64,000 bases of DNA. It comes from DATKPE01 sp033854175 (GTDB lineage: Bacteria > Bacteroidota > Ignavibacteria > UBA10030 > SZUA-254). The notes under the pieces were generated by a model. That model saw only the letters and a program-made list of their open reading frames with translations, was not told the origin of the DNA and searched no databases. The translations under genes were made by a program, and so were the position numbers. Below, piece by piece: positions 1 to 8,986 of the stretch; the first letter of the stretch is position 1; the number at the start of each line of letters is the position of its first letter. The stretch is from contig JAWOKN010000030.1 of NCBI GenBank assembly GCA_033854175.1, positions 1 to 64,000 of the forward strand. The letters are read 5' to 3'.

Positions 1-1
1 C

Positions 2-418
2 TGGCAGATGTTCCCTGGCAGTGATTATACGCTGGACCTGTACCACCTGAAGGAGAATGCCGGCCGGGTACTGGTAGACCATCAGGTGAAGGCATTTCTT
101 TCATATGTCTATCAGGGAGAGCCGCACGATGCTCTCAGGTACCTGCGAACACTCCGGGCTTCCGACGCCCAGCATGAAGTGGAACTGAAGGAATTTATTG
201 GCTACATTCAGGACAACCTCTCAGGAATGTACTACCGGCCAGGCATGGTGCATGGCAGCGGAGTCGTGGAGAAGATTGTCGATATTGTGGTAAAAAAACG
301 AATGAAGCGTCAGGGGATGATCTGGAGCCGAAGGGGTGCAAACAATCTCTTGGCATTACGGACATCCTTCATTAACGGCTATGAGAAAAACCGCTATCCT
401 GCGGTACCCCAAAATTGA
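2..418 (+). CDS. Transposase, C-terminal fragment (ISKra4-like), cut by window edge
   Basis: The reading frame is open to the left edge, so only the C-terminal ~138 residues are present. It shows DLYHLKE near the start (a D-x-YH block as in the catalytic core of ISKra4/ISLre2-like transposases) and, near the end, GSGVVEKIVD followed by GMIWSRRGANNLLALR, which matches the conserved C-terminal block of ISKra4-type DDE transposases. It would cut and join the ends of its own insertion sequence. An 8-bp inverted repeat overlaps the stop codon, and the right end of the element probably lies a few tens of bases downstream. Whether the upstream part is intact cannot be seen. ISLre2 is the alternative family. 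Confidence 0.78.
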   Translation, partial: WQMFPGSDYTLDLYHLKENAGRVLVDHQVKAFLSYVYQGEPHDALRYLRTLRASDAQHEVELKEFIGYIQDNLSGMYYRPGMVHGSGVVEKIVDIVVKKRMKRQGMIWSRRGANNLLALRTSFINGYEKNRYPAVPQN

Positions 419-438
419 CTTACTCCACAGATTTTGGG
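408..438. repeat. Inverted repeat spanning the transposase stop codon
   Basis: Perfect 8-bp arms CCCAAAAT (408-415) and ATTTTGGG (431-438) flank a 15-nt loop containing the transposase stop codon. It may be a transcription stop or part of the right-end structure of the insertion sequence. No T-run follows. Confidence 0.5.
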
Positions 439-463
439 ATGCTTCCCTCACCCGTCCGAATCC

Positions 464-492
464 TTGATACTCAGGCAATATTTTAATACATT
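464..492 (+). promoter_or_regulatory. Promoter for the secreted barrel protein
   Basis: TTGATA (464-469), a 17-bp spacer and TACATT (487-492). The -10 fits the TAnnTT pattern seen in front of many genes in this window. It lies 45 bp upstream of the start at 537. Confidence 0.5.
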
Positions 493-536
493 GATGACCA
501 TAAAACAGCGTAACCATTTCCGGAAAGAGCGTCATT

Positions 537-1307
537 ATGAAGCGATTATTTTTACTCCTGCTGATAGTCTTCGCGACGACGGTATCTGCAATGGCACAGA
601 TCGATTCGGAGGAGGAACCGATACCCCCTCCGCGGAAATCCTTCGGACCGAAGTTCGGTGGTGGGGCCGGATTCACACAGAATCTTGTGTTTCTTGATAT
701 CGGGCCCATCAACCAGATTCTGACCGCCAATAAATTCGCGCCCTTCAATGGAAATGGACTGTTCATGATGGGTGGCCAGGGCTATGGCTACATCTTGCTT
801 GTTCCAAATCTCAGGGTGGGGGGGATGGGTGGCAGCGGGACACGCACATCGACGAGTTATTCCCTTGCGGACCATACCCGCCGCGATCTTGAACTCTCTG
901 CCGGTTTTGGCGGGGCCACCATCGATTATGTCTTCCCGGTGTTCCCGCGGTTTGATATCGCAACCGGGATTTTCCTCGGTTTCGGGGGGATGAGTTTTAC
1001 GCTCAGGCGTGATGACAACACACAAAAGCTGTGGGGGACGGAATGGCAGCAACTGGGGGGTAATGACTCGGTCTACAATGTGACGACAAAACTTTCCGGA
1101 TCATTTTTTGTTGTCCAGCCCAACGTGAATTTCGAGTTCGCGGTTCTTCGCTGGCTCGGCCTTCGGGTCGGGGTCGGGTACATGGGGATGTTCGGAAACA
1201 ACTGGAAGGTCGATGATAACTATGATCTCCTCGGTGTGCCGGATAATGTCAGTGCGAAGGGCTGGATGATCAACGGGGGCATTTTCCTCGGAACCTTTAT
1301 TTACTGA
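537..1307 (+). CDS. Secreted beta-barrel-like protein of unknown function
   Basis: A 256-residue protein with a clear signal peptide (Lys/Arg then a run of Leu/Ile/Val/Phe, ending SAMAQ at about residue 21), so it is exported. The mature part is rich in Gly and alternating aromatic/polar residues (for example GGGAGF, GFGGATIDYVFPVFPRFDIATG, LGLRVGVGYMGMFG) and ends in aromatic residues (GTFIY), as expected for an 8- to 12-stranded outer-membrane barrel. I do not recognise a named family. It stands alone between the transposase fragment and the convergent molybdenum-hydroxylase operon and has its own promoter. The start is the first Met with a signal peptide. Function unknown. Confidence 0.72.
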   Translation: MKRLFLLLLIVFATTVSAMAQIDSEEEPIPPPRKSFGPKFGGGAGFTQNLVFLDIGPINQILTANKFAPFNGNGLFMMGGQGYGYILLVPNLRVGGMGGSGTRTSTSYSLADHTRRDLELSAGFGGATIDYVFPVFPRFDIATGIFLGFGGMSFTLRRDDNTQKLWGTEWQQLGGNDSVYNVTTKLSGSFFVVQPNVNFEFAVLRWLGLRVGVGYMGMFGNNWKVDDNYDLLGVPDNVSAKGWMINGGIFLGTFIY

Positions 1308-1404
1308 ACTACGCGTTGCGGGGAGGCGCTGGTCAAAGGCCCGATCATGAGGCCGGGGAGGGGGGACGGCCGACCGCCGAAAGGTCATTGCGACGGGACC
1401 TATC

Positions 1405-3741
1405 TCAACGATCCCTCAGCATCAGGGCGATCTTTTCCGCCGTGATGGGCATTGACCTGATTCTGATACCCAGTGCGTCTTCAACGGCGTTGGCGATCAT
1501 CGGGGCGGCGGGTATCATGGTATGTTCACCCACACCGCGAGCGCCGTAGGGGCCATCCTTCTGCGGGACTTCGATGAGGATGGGGACGATCGTGTCCGGA
1601 ATATCCATCGACGTCGGAATTTTATAATCCGCAAAGTTCGGGTTGAGGAGTTTACCTTTCTCATTGAACCGCATGTCTTCATAGAGGACCGTTGCAATCC
1701 CCTGAAGGAGTCCCCCGGTTATCTGGCCGTTGATGAGGTCCGGGTTTATCGCCTTCCCCACGTCGACGGCGAGGACGACCTTCGGGATTTTGATTTTCCC
1801 GGTCTCTCTGTCCACTTCAATCCTGATTGCGCTCGCACCGACGGTATAATGCACGTTAGGATGGCCGCCCTGACTTGTCTCAGGATCGCTCAGTGCGGAT
1901 GTGAATTCCGGCATAAACATCCCCCGGCCGATAATGGGTCCCCCGCGGTACGATCCATCTTCTTGTGCTATGCCGGAGATGACAAACTTCCGCAACGGAA
2001 GTGAAAAATCCCTATCGTCGCGGGACCGGACGCATTCATGGTCGAGGTAGAGGGATTTCCGGTTTTTACAGAGCCCGCGTTCGACAACATCAAATATCTG
2101 CTCGCGGGCGTCGACAGCGGCATTTTCCACAGCTTTGCCGCAGCCCCAGGTGACATGCGAGGCGACGGTCTGCCATTCATAGGGGTTCCGGTCCGTGTCG
2201 GGTGTTTCAACGCGGATTTTCTCCGGAGGAACAGTCAGGACTTCTGCCGCGATCTGTGCGAGGACGGTCAGAAGCCCCTGTCCGATTTCCATTCCCGAGA
2301 TGAGAATGTTGATGCTGCCATCTTCATTGAATTTCAGGAACGCCGAGGAGGAGGCATTTGCGGGCATTGCGGGAGCCTTCCAGAATAATGCGAATCCCTT
2401 TCCGATCGCGATCTGGGGGTTGGGGGATGGTTCCTTCTTCCCCCATTCGATCTCTTTGGCGGCTTTGTCGATGGCTTCGATCAGGCCGTTCGCGTTCATT
2501 TTCCCGCCGTAGTTGAGGATGTCCCCTTCTCGGATGGCATTTTTCCGGCGAAGCTCGACCGGGTCGATCTTCATCTTCTTTGCGATCTCGTTGAGATGGG
2601 ATTCGAGCCCGAACAGGAATTCGGAATATCCGAAACCGCGGTACGGACCTCCCGGCGGGAGGTTGGTGTAGATGCAGACGGAATCGATTTTGACGTTGGG
2701 GATATTGTATGGTCCCGATGCGGAGAGTCCGGCGGCGTTCACGACATTTGCTCCATACTCGACATAGGCACCGGCATCCCAGTTCAGGGTATTGTCCATT
2801 GCAGTGATGGTTCCGTCTTTTTTCAGACCGACCTTGATCCGGGCGGTCAGACCCTGACGCTGGTAGGTATTGTAAAATTCCTGTGCCCTGGACCACAGAA
2901 CCTTTACGGGTCTTCCCTTGACGGCGGTTGCGAGTGCGGCGCCGAGAATTTCCATCGAGACGCCGGCCTTACCCCCGAATCCCCCGCCGACAAATGGCGT
3001 GATGACCCGTATATCCTTGTGAGATAAACCGAGGGGTGCAAGTGCTTCCGCGAACAGATTGCGCTGGGTATAGGGTGATTGGGATGCGGTCCAGACGGTC
3101 AGCCGGTCTGAATTATCCCACAGTCCGACCGCACCGTGCATTTCGATTGCGCAATGCGCGTACCGGGGCACGGTATACGTATCCTCCAGTATGAAATCTG
3201 CTTCCCTGAATCCCTTCTCGACGTCCCCTTTCCGGATTTTCCGGAGATGGGCGATGTTTGTCCCGCCCTTCGGGAAGAACCACGGGACGTGTTTATACTG
3301 ACCCAGATCGGGGTGGATAAGCGGGGCATCGGGTTCCAATGCCCTGTCGACCTTGAGAATCGCCGGCAGCTCCGTATACTCGACTTTGACCAGCTTGGCG
3401 GCTTTCTGTGCGGTTGCGGGGTCGCGGGCAATGACGGCTGCAACCTGTTCGCCGATGAACCTGACTCTGTCCTGGGCGAAAATAAAGCGGTCATGCATGT
3501 AGAGGCCGAACCTGAAAGGGAAATCCCTTCCTGTGACAATCTTCACGACACCGGGAACTTTGAGAGCCGCCCGGGTGTCAATTTTCCTGATCAGGGCATG
3601 GGCGGCCTGACTTTCGACGATCGCCGCAAAGAGGAGATCGGGGCCGAAATCGATATCATCAATGAATTCTGCGGCACCCGTTACTTTCGCCTTGCCATCG
3701 ATTCGTACTGCCGGTTTGCCCACGTAGTTGTTTTCCGACAT
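1405..3741 (-). CDS. Xanthine dehydrogenase family, molybdopterin-binding large subunit
   Basis: A 778-residue molybdenum-cofactor subunit of a xanthine-dehydrogenase-type hydroxylase. It begins GKPAVRIDGKAKVTGAAEF (aldehyde oxidase/XDH N-domain), has VTPFVGGGFGGKAG for cofactor contact, an Arg in PGGPYRGFGYSEF and the catalytic Glu in ARGVGEHTMIP near the C-terminus. The CO-dehydrogenase signature AYRCSFR is absent, so it should hydroxylate an N-heterocycle or aldehyde rather than CO. The Met at 3741 is chosen because AAGGA lies 8 nt upstream; an upstream in-frame Met at 3822 would overlap the previous gene. It is the last gene of the operon, 34 nt after the Fe-S subunit. The substrate is unknown. 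Confidence 0.9.
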   Translation of the reverse strand: MSENNYVGKPAVRIDGKAKVTGAAEFIDDIDFGPDLLFAAIVESQAAHALIRKIDTRAALKVPGVVKIVTGRDFPFRFGLYMHDRFIFAQDRVRFIGEQVAAVIARDPATAQKAAKLVKVEYTELPAILKVDRALEPDAPLIHPDLGQYKHVPWFFPKGGTNIAHLRKIRKGDVEKGFREADFILEDTYTVPRYAHCAIEMHGAVGLWDNSDRLTVWTASQSPYTQRNLFAEALAPLGLSHKDIRVITPFVGGGFGGKAGVSMEILGAALATAVKGRPVKVLWSRAQEFYNTYQRQGLTARIKVGLKKDGTITAMDNTLNWDAGAYVEYGANVVNAAGLSASGPYNIPNVKIDSVCIYTNLPPGGPYRGFGYSEFLFGLESHLNEIAKKMKIDPVELRRKNAIREGDILNYGGKMNANGLIEAIDKAAKEIEWGKKEPSPNPQIAIGKGFALFWKAPAMPANASSSAFLKFNEDGSINILISGMEIGQGLLTVLAQIAAEVLTVPPEKIRVETPDTDRNPYEWQTVASHVTWGCGKAVENAAVDAREQIFDVVERGLCKNRKSLYLDHECVRSRDDRDFSLPLRKFVISGIAQEDGSYRGGPIIGRGMFMPEFTSALSDPETSQGGHPNVHYTVGASAIRIEVDRETGKIKIPKVVLAVDVGKAINPDLINGQITGGLLQGIATVLYEDMRFNEKGKLLNPNFADYKIPTSMDIPDTIVPILIEVPQKDGPYGARGVGEHTMIPAAPMIANAVEDALGIRIRSMPITAEKIALMLRDR

Positions 3742-3775
3742 ATGTGTGTTTCCTTTTGACCTGGTACCTGCCCGA

Positions 3776-4264
3776 TCACTTCTCGTCCTGACAGGGTATC
3801 CCATTGTTCTTTCGTGTGACATCCGTTATTGCGTCAATAATCGGGGTATAGCCCGTGCATCTGCAGAGGTTGCCGGATAAGGCTTCCTGAATCTCTTCCT
3901 TCCCGGGTTTTGCATTCTTCCCAAGGAGTTCCGTCGCCGAGAGTATCATCCCGGGGGCGCAAAATCCGCACTGGAATGAATTATGCATGATGAACGACTT
4001 CTGAAGCGGTGTCAGTCCGCTCTGCATCAAACCCTCCAGTGTCACGACGTCCTGGTTGTTGGCTTCAATTGCGAGCACGAGGCAGCTGCGAACCGTTCTC
4101 CCGTTCAGCATTACGGTGCAGGTCCCGCAATCGCCCTTGTCGCATCCGCATTTTGGACTTTTGACCCCAAGTCTGTCCCGCAGGAGCTCAAGCAGGACTT
4201 CGTTGGGACTGACATCGAGTTGTATGGTTTCGCCGTTTAGTGTAAATTTCACATTCTGTTTCAT
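3776..4264 (-). CDS. Xanthine dehydrogenase family, 2Fe-2S small subunit
   Basis: A 162-residue electron-transfer subunit with two [2Fe-2S] sites. The N-terminal plant-ferredoxin-like site has CGCDKGDCGTC and a later RSC; the C-terminal site has CGFCAPGM and CRCTGYTPI, the standard pattern of the family. The length (150-175 aa) is normal. It passes electrons from the Mo centre (gene downstream) to the FAD subunit (gene upstream). The gene begins 12 nt after the FAD-subunit gene, giving transcription order FAD, Fe-S, Mo. Confidence 0.93.
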   Translation of the reverse strand: MKQNVKFTLNGETIQLDVSPNEVLLELLRDRLGVKSPKCGCDKGDCGTCTVMLNGRTVRSCLVLAIEANNQDVVTLEGLMQSGLTPLQKSFIMHNSFQCGFCAPGMILSATELLGKNAKPGKEEIQEALSGNLCRCTGYTPIIDAITDVTRKNNGIPCQDEK

Positions 4265-4276
4265 CGGTTGCTCCGT

Positions 4277-5164
4277 TCAGATCATCCGCGTTCCGTAATC
4301 AGGACCTGTCCCGTTGAGTCTCCGGATTGCGGTCCCGAGCGCTCGTTCGAACATAACCTTTGCCATGTGCATCCGGTACTCCTTCGATGCCCGAACGTCG
4401 CTGATCGGGCGGATTTCTTGTTCGATGAGTTTTTTTGCTTTCTCCATCAGAGCCGGGGTGATGGTCTCTCCGTTGAGCAGGGTCTCGATCTTTCTGGCCC
4501 GGACCGGGACCGGGGCCACAGCGCCGAATGCGATCCTGAAGGACCCGTCACCGAGGGCAAGAACGAGCAAGCTCACCTGTGCGAGATCCTCGCCCGTATA
4601 GCGGCCCAGTTTTATCCAGCATCCCGCATGTGGTACCTCCGGATACGGGAGCAGGATCGTGGTCACAATCTCACCCTTCGTCAATGCCGTTTTCCTGTTG
4701 CCGCGGAAAAATTTTTCAGCAGGCAGGGTTCGTTTCCCCTTTGTGGAGATCGTCCGGATGTTCGCGCCGTAGGCGCTGAGGAGGGGACCGCTGTCCATGC
4801 ACGGGACGGCGGAGCAGATATTGCCGACAACCGTCGCCCTGTTCCGGATGCCCACCGATGCAACTGTTCCGGCCAGTTCGGCAATGACCGGGAATTTCTT
4901 CCTTACCAGGCCGGATTCGATCAGATCGGTGAACGTGACACCTGCGTTGATGTTGAGTGTATTCTTTTCAAATGATATTCTGCCGAGGGCTTCGAGCCCC
5001 TTGATATCGACGACAACGTCCGGCCGGAGGATATTTTCCTTCAGGAGATCGACGAGATCAGTCCCGCCGGACAGAATCACGGAATTTCTGCGCCGGGCAA
5101 GGAGTGTGACTGCCTCTCTGAGGCTCCCGGGTCTTACGTAATCGAACTCGTGGACAATAGGCAC
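4277..5164 (-). CDS. Xanthine dehydrogenase family, FAD-binding subunit
   Basis: A 295-residue FAD-binding middle subunit of a molybdenum hydroxylase. It starts with the family pattern FDYVRPGSLREAVTLL, has the pyrophosphate-contacting block SGGTDLVDLLKE and a second block TVVGNICSAVPCMDSGPLL, then a C-terminal CO-dehydrogenase flavoprotein-like domain (IAFGAVAPVPVRARKIETLL). It takes electrons from the Fe-S subunit and hands them to NAD+ or another acceptor. It lies 19 nt downstream of the cyclase-family gene, which suggests that hydroxylation and ring opening act in one pathway. Confidence 0.9.
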   Translation of the reverse strand: MPIVHEFDYVRPGSLREAVTLLARRRNSVILSGGTDLVDLLKENILRPDVVVDIKGLEALGRISFEKNTLNINAGVTFTDLIESGLVRKKFPVIAELAGTVASVGIRNRATVVGNICSAVPCMDSGPLLSAYGANIRTISTKGKRTLPAEKFFRGNRKTALTKGEIVTTILLPYPEVPHAGCWIKLGRYTGEDLAQVSLLVLALGDGSFRIAFGAVAPVPVRARKIETLLNGETITPALMEKAKKLIEQEIRPISDVRASKEYRMHMAKVMFERALGTAIRRLNGTGPDYGTRMI

Positions 5165-5183
5165 TGTTCGTCCTCCTTGAGGG

Positions 5184-6005
5184 TTATCGGGGTGGTAAAA
5201 GTGCTACGATCCGGCAAAATGCCGATTCCATTTCAATGCCCCTGATCGGAAAACACCCGATCCAGCAGCGGCGATTACTGAGTTTATTGATCTCGCCCCC
5301 GAGGTTTTCAGCATGTACGAGTTTTTTCGGGAAAAGCTTTAAATGCATGACCTGGTAATATTCATCCTGCGGGAACATGTCGTCCCACGACTTCACGCCG
5401 TGCTTCCGCCGTAATTTTGCCTCGGCTTCCTGGAACCGTGCGGGGTGCCACTGGCGGATGATCGTGTTCATCGGGTGATCGGCACTTCCGCAATCGACCC
5501 CGATCCATTTCAATTTCATGTCAAGGGCCCATGTGTGAAATCCGGGTCCGGGTCCGGGGTGTTTGACGAAGTACCGCACCTCATCCGAGCCGGGCTGATC
5601 CCACGCGTACCGGTTATAGCCGGTATTGATGATCAGAATGTCTCCTTTTTTTATCTCCGCCTTTTTCATGAGCATGTCGGGCGAGTAGAGGTCATAATCG
5701 CCGACCTCTTTTGAGATATCGACCACAACCCCCTGCCCGATCCACTCACCAACGGGCACGTTTCCTATCGATCTTCCCGATGCGTGGAAATGGATTTCTC
5801 CGTCCATGTGTGTGCCGACATGATTGCTGGTGTGAATGATCTGTCCGTTCGCACCCTGCCCCATGTGTGCACCGGCGATCCGCTTGAAGTACTGAATACC
5901 GAGCGGCATATAGCTCGGCCATGGCGGCGTGTGAACGCTGAGGCGTTGAGTGAGATCGTAGACCTTGAGTTTGTCCATGAAGGTTAAAAATTCCTGAATT
6001 TTCAT
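5184..6005 (-). CDS. Cyclase-family metal-dependent amidohydrolase (PF04199)
   Basis: A 273-residue member of the cyclase/kynurenine formamidase/isatin hydrolase family, metal enzymes that hydrolyse amide or lactam bonds. The HxGTHxD metal motif is visible as SNHVGTHMDGEIHFH, with YDLTQRLSVHTPPWP before it and GDILIINTGYNRY after it, both typical. Family members of 210-270 residues are usual. The gene starts 1 nt after the DUF1116 gene and precedes the molybdenum hydroxylase genes, so I infer that it opens a cyclic amide made or consumed in the same route. The substrate cannot be read from sequence; a linear formamide is possible. Confidence 0.85.
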   Translation of the reverse strand: MKIQEFLTFMDKLKVYDLTQRLSVHTPPWPSYMPLGIQYFKRIAGAHMGQGANGQIIHTSNHVGTHMDGEIHFHASGRSIGNVPVGEWIGQGVVVDISKEVGDYDLYSPDMLMKKAEIKKGDILIINTGYNRYAWDQPGSDEVRYFVKHPGPGPGFHTWALDMKLKWIGVDCGSADHPMNTIIRQWHPARFQEAEAKLRRKHGVKSWDDMFPQDEYYQVMHLKLFPKKLVHAENLGGEINKLSNRRCWIGCFPIRGIEMESAFCRIVALLPPR

Positions 6006-6006
6006 G

Positions 6007-7419
6007 TTAATGCTCCTTGTGAGATGTCATACTGTTCGCTAAACCGATGAGAGCTTTGACGAAGGGTTCGGCCGGTGCGCTGAGGACACCTGCCCCGATT
6101 TGCCCCACGCCGGCATGTTTATGTGCGACACCGGTGTCAATGAACGGAAGGATGTTCTTTTCCGCAACTTTGATGACGTCGATACCGGTCGGCGTGCCCC
6201 GGAAGTTGAGATAGGGGATTTTATAGATGTTGTTTTCCCCCGCGGTAATCTCGTACATGTTCAGGGTATAGTGGATTGCATCGTCGGCGGACCCGCCGAT
6301 GAACTGTACGATTGCGGGGGAGGCAGCAATCGCGAAGCCGCCCAGACCTGCAGTTTCGGTGATGGAACTATCACCGATGTCGGGATTTGCATCCTCCTTC
6401 GTATAACCGGTGAAGAAGAGGGCGTCAGGAACCGGGGAGGGGCCGGTAAACCACCCGCCGCCCGTTCCGGAAAGCTGCACACCGAATTCGGTCCCGTTTC
6501 TGGCCATTGCCACGACGATACTTGAGTATGGTATATCCCGTGCTGAGTCAAGGGAGAGTTTCGATGCCCCCATGGAGAGATTGAGAAAGAAATGATCATT
6601 CCGGTTGATGAATTCAAGAACTGCCGCTGCTGTCCCGGCATCGGGTGAGGTTTGAACGATGGCGGGAGCCAGGACCCGGTAGAGGAGCGAGGTTGCCGCC
6701 CTGTTCCGGTTGTGGACTTCATCCCCCATCTGAAGTGCCTGTGCGATGATAGTTTTAAGATCGATCTTTCCGGTTTTTCCGATAGCATCTCGGAGTGCCG
6801 GAAAGAGCACTTTTTCCATCCATTTCAGCCGCTCGATGACATCCCTGCCGAAAGCGCCATAGCGGAGCACTTGGCCCAAACCCTCATTCATTGTGCAATA
6901 GGCTTTATTGCCGTATGTTTCGTTCTGAAGGATGAAGACGGGCATCGATGGTGAGACAATACCAGCCATTGGACCGACTGTGGCGTGTTCATGGCACGGC
7001 GAGAATTCGACCTTTCCTGATGCGGCGATCCGTTCGGCTTTTTCCGGCGTATCGCCGATACCTTCATACATCAGGGCGCCGATGACGGCTCCACGCATGG
7101 GGCCGCACATATTCTGCCACACTACCGGCGGGCCGGCATGGAGCAGGAGATTCTTCCTCATCCCCGGTATGACGTCGAGAGCTCTTCCCATCCCGGTAAT
7201 GGAGGGTTTGCTGTCGAGAATTTTCTGCAGGGCTTCGTTATTTGCCGATGCAATCCTGGCCCCGTGTGATGCGATAACCGCCATCACTGTTCGGTCCGTC
7301 ACAAGCGGCGGCCGCCAGTCGACCTGGACCGATCGTACATTCTGTTTGTCGAGCGTTTCTTTGAAGGATCGGAGTCCGATGTTGATGATGTTGAGGTCTG
7401 TCTGGAATAATCGGTTCAT
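6007..7419 (-). CDS. DUF1116 protein, AllG/YlbE-like (oxamate carbamoyltransferase subunit type)
   Basis: A 470-residue DUF1116 protein. It opens with LNIINIGLRSFKETLDKQNV and VDWRPPLV, and carries GPPVVWQNMCGPMRGAVIGAL and a Gly-rich stretch QLSGTGGGWFTGP, as in Escherichia coli YlbE. In E. coli FdrA (AllF), YlbE (AllG) and YlbF (AllH) together form oxamate carbamoyltransferase, which handles the carbamoyl group of oxalurate. All three homologues are contiguous here in the order H-F-G, so a similar hetero-oligomer is likely. The gene starts 1 nt after fdrA ends, and the cyclase gene follows 1 nt after it. The substrate may differ from oxamate because no allantoin genes are present. Confidence 0.85.
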   Translation of the reverse strand: MNRLFQTDLNIINIGLRSFKETLDKQNVRSVQVDWRPPLVTDRTVMAVIASHGARIASANNEALQKILDSKPSITGMGRALDVIPGMRKNLLLHAGPPVVWQNMCGPMRGAVIGALMYEGIGDTPEKAERIAASGKVEFSPCHEHATVGPMAGIVSPSMPVFILQNETYGNKAYCTMNEGLGQVLRYGAFGRDVIERLKWMEKVLFPALRDAIGKTGKIDLKTIIAQALQMGDEVHNRNRAATSLLYRVLAPAIVQTSPDAGTAAAVLEFINRNDHFFLNLSMGASKLSLDSARDIPYSSIVVAMARNGTEFGVQLSGTGGGWFTGPSPVPDALFFTGYTKEDANPDIGDSSITETAGLGGFAIAASPAIVQFIGGSADDAIHYTLNMYEITAGENNIYKIPYLNFRGTPTGIDVIKVAEKNILPFIDTGVAHKHAGVGQIGAGVLSAPAEPFVKALIGLANSMTSHKEH

Positions 7420-7420
7420 G

Positions 7421-8986
7421 TCAGAGTTCCTGCCCGTTCACGATTGCAAGTGCCAGTCTGCTTGCAGCGGCATTTGATTCCATGACCATGACTCCTTCGG
7501 CCTGAAGACCGGCGACGACCGCGGCACGGGCCTGGGGATCCTTGTCCGTCCCGGTGACTGAACAGACAACGGGAAGATACCTGCCCCCGGCCGTGGTGGT
7601 GGTCTTGATCTGCCGGAGAACAGGGACCAGTTCTGCGAGCGGGTTCAGGTTTGATCCGAATCCGAGGACGACATCAAGCAGCAGGACCGCAGTCTGGGGA
7701 TCCTGCGCCTCCGCGAGGATGCGCTTGTTGCGGGTTGTATAATCGATCATCGGGTGCGGTTTCCCGGCGGTAAATTCATCGTCTCCCAGATCGAGGATGG
7801 TGTGCAGTTCGCTTTTCCGGGAGTCCCTGAGTTTTCTGCTCTTTCCAAAGGGGGTATTTGAGAAGACATCCTTCAGGATGGTGTGTGACAGCAACTGTGC
7901 CTCATCGCAGAATGTGCCGCCACTGTAGAGGGCACGGAGGTATTTTTGTCCCCTGGACATCCTCGGGGTTATACTCTTCGTCAGCTTGACGATTTCCGTC
8001 TCCTGGTCTATCAGCGTTTCGGCGATCCGGGAGGGATTTTCTTTTTTTGAGAACGCGACAGCAAGAAGTGCGGCCTCATCGAGTGTGTGAGCCTGATGGA
8101 TGCTGCTTTCCCGGAGGAGCTGGGGTGATGCACCAAGAAATACGCCGATGACCGGCTTCCGGATTTCGCGTGCGAGTGCGAGAATTTTCCCCACAACCTC
8201 GTCTGCGGGTGGTTTGGAAACAAGGAGGAGAACCCGCGTGTCAGGATCGGCACCAAGGGCTTTCATACCCTCGAGAAACATCAAACCGCCGACCTCGCAT
8301 TGTACGTCACGCCCTCCGGTCCCGATCGCCTGGGATATTCCGCACCCCAGATTTGAGATGCGACAGCTCACTTCCTGCAATCCCGTTCCCGAAGCAGCCA
8401 CGATCCCGATATCACCACGGTTGATGACATTAGCGAATGCAAGCGGGACGCCGTTGATGATCGCCGTTCCGCAATCGGGTCCCATGACCAGAAGACCCTT
8501 ATCGCGTGCGAAACGTTTGAGTTCGATTTCCCGTTCAACGGCCACATTGTCAGAAAAGAGCATCACGTGCAATCCGTGCCGGAGGGATGTCATTGCGACA
8601 TCGGCTGCATATTTCCCCGCGACGGAAATCAGGGCAAGATTCGCGTCGGGCATGAGATTCAGTGCGGTCTCGATACTCTGCGGAATCACGGTCGCACCCT
8701 CGCGGGTTTTTTTTATCGACCGGAAAAGGTCGTGGATGGCGGGGACGATGTTCCCGGCCTCGGCGCCATCTTTCAGCTTGAGCGCGACAACCAGGTCCAT
8801 ATCGCCTGCCTCCCTGATTTCGGGCGTCATCAGACCGGATGCCGCGAGCATTTTTTTATTTTCCGGTGTCCCCATCACGACCGCGGAATCCGCTACGCCA
8901 TCGGTTTCCGACAGACGTTTCGCGATCAGCATGACCGAGATGGAGTCGTAATATTCACCCCGCTTGATGATTCCGATGACGTTCAT
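7421..8986 (-). CDS. fdrA: FdrA/AllF-like protein, succinyl-CoA synthetase fold
   Basis: A 521-residue FdrA-type protein related to succinyl-CoA synthetase chains. It has the nucleotide-binding-like blocks SVAGKYAADVAM and LLVMGPDCGTAIINGVPLA (residues ~166-182), IGIVAASGTGLQEVSC with GTGGRD, and the FdrA hallmark GKPHPMIDYTTR in the C-terminal half. The E. coli homologue is the AllF subunit of oxamate carbamoyltransferase, so an acyl-CoA synthetase label from fold alone may mislead. It overlaps the DUF2877 gene by 4 nt (ATGA) and is followed 1 nt later by the DUF1116 gene, which points to translational coupling of the three subunits. Confidence 0.88.
   Translation of the reverse strand: MNVIGIIKRGEYYDSISVMLIAKRLSETDGVADSAVVMGTPENKKMLAASGLMTPEIREAGDMDLVVALKLKDGAEAGNIVPAIHDLFRSIKKTREGATVIPQSIETALNLMPDANLALISVAGKYAADVAMTSLRHGLHVMLFSDNVAVEREIELKRFARDKGLLVMGPDCGTAIINGVPLAFANVINRGDIGIVAASGTGLQEVSCRISNLGCGISQAIGTGGRDVQCEVGGLMFLEGMKALGADPDTRVLLLVSKPPADEVVGKILALAREIRKPVIGVFLGASPQLLRESSIHQAHTLDEAALLAVAFSKKENPSRIAETLIDQETEIVKLTKSITPRMSRGQKYLRALYSGGTFCDEAQLLSHTILKDVFSNTPFGKSRKLRDSRKSELHTILDLGDDEFTAGKPHPMIDYTTRNKRILAEAQDPQTAVLLLDVVLGFGSNLNPLAELVPVLRQIKTTTTAGGRYLPVVCSVTGTDKDPQARAAVVAGLQAEGVMVMESNAAASRLALAIVNGQEL

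Noticed and set aside
552..1052. Long open frame on the minus strand inside the barrel-protein gene
   Set aside because: It is antisense to a gene with a signal peptide, promoter and protein-like composition; its own translation is Arg/Pro-rich and family-less.
1405..5164. CO dehydrogenase (CoxMSL) as identity of the three-subunit molybdenum enzyme
   Set aside because: The AYRCSFR active-site loop of true CO dehydrogenase is absent from the large subunit, which has PGGPYRGFG at the equivalent place.
7421..8986. FdrA as a succinyl-CoA or acetyl-CoA synthetase
   Set aside because: The neighbouring DUF1116 and DUF2877 genes identify the carbamoyltransferase-type trio, although the fold is shared with CoA synthetases.
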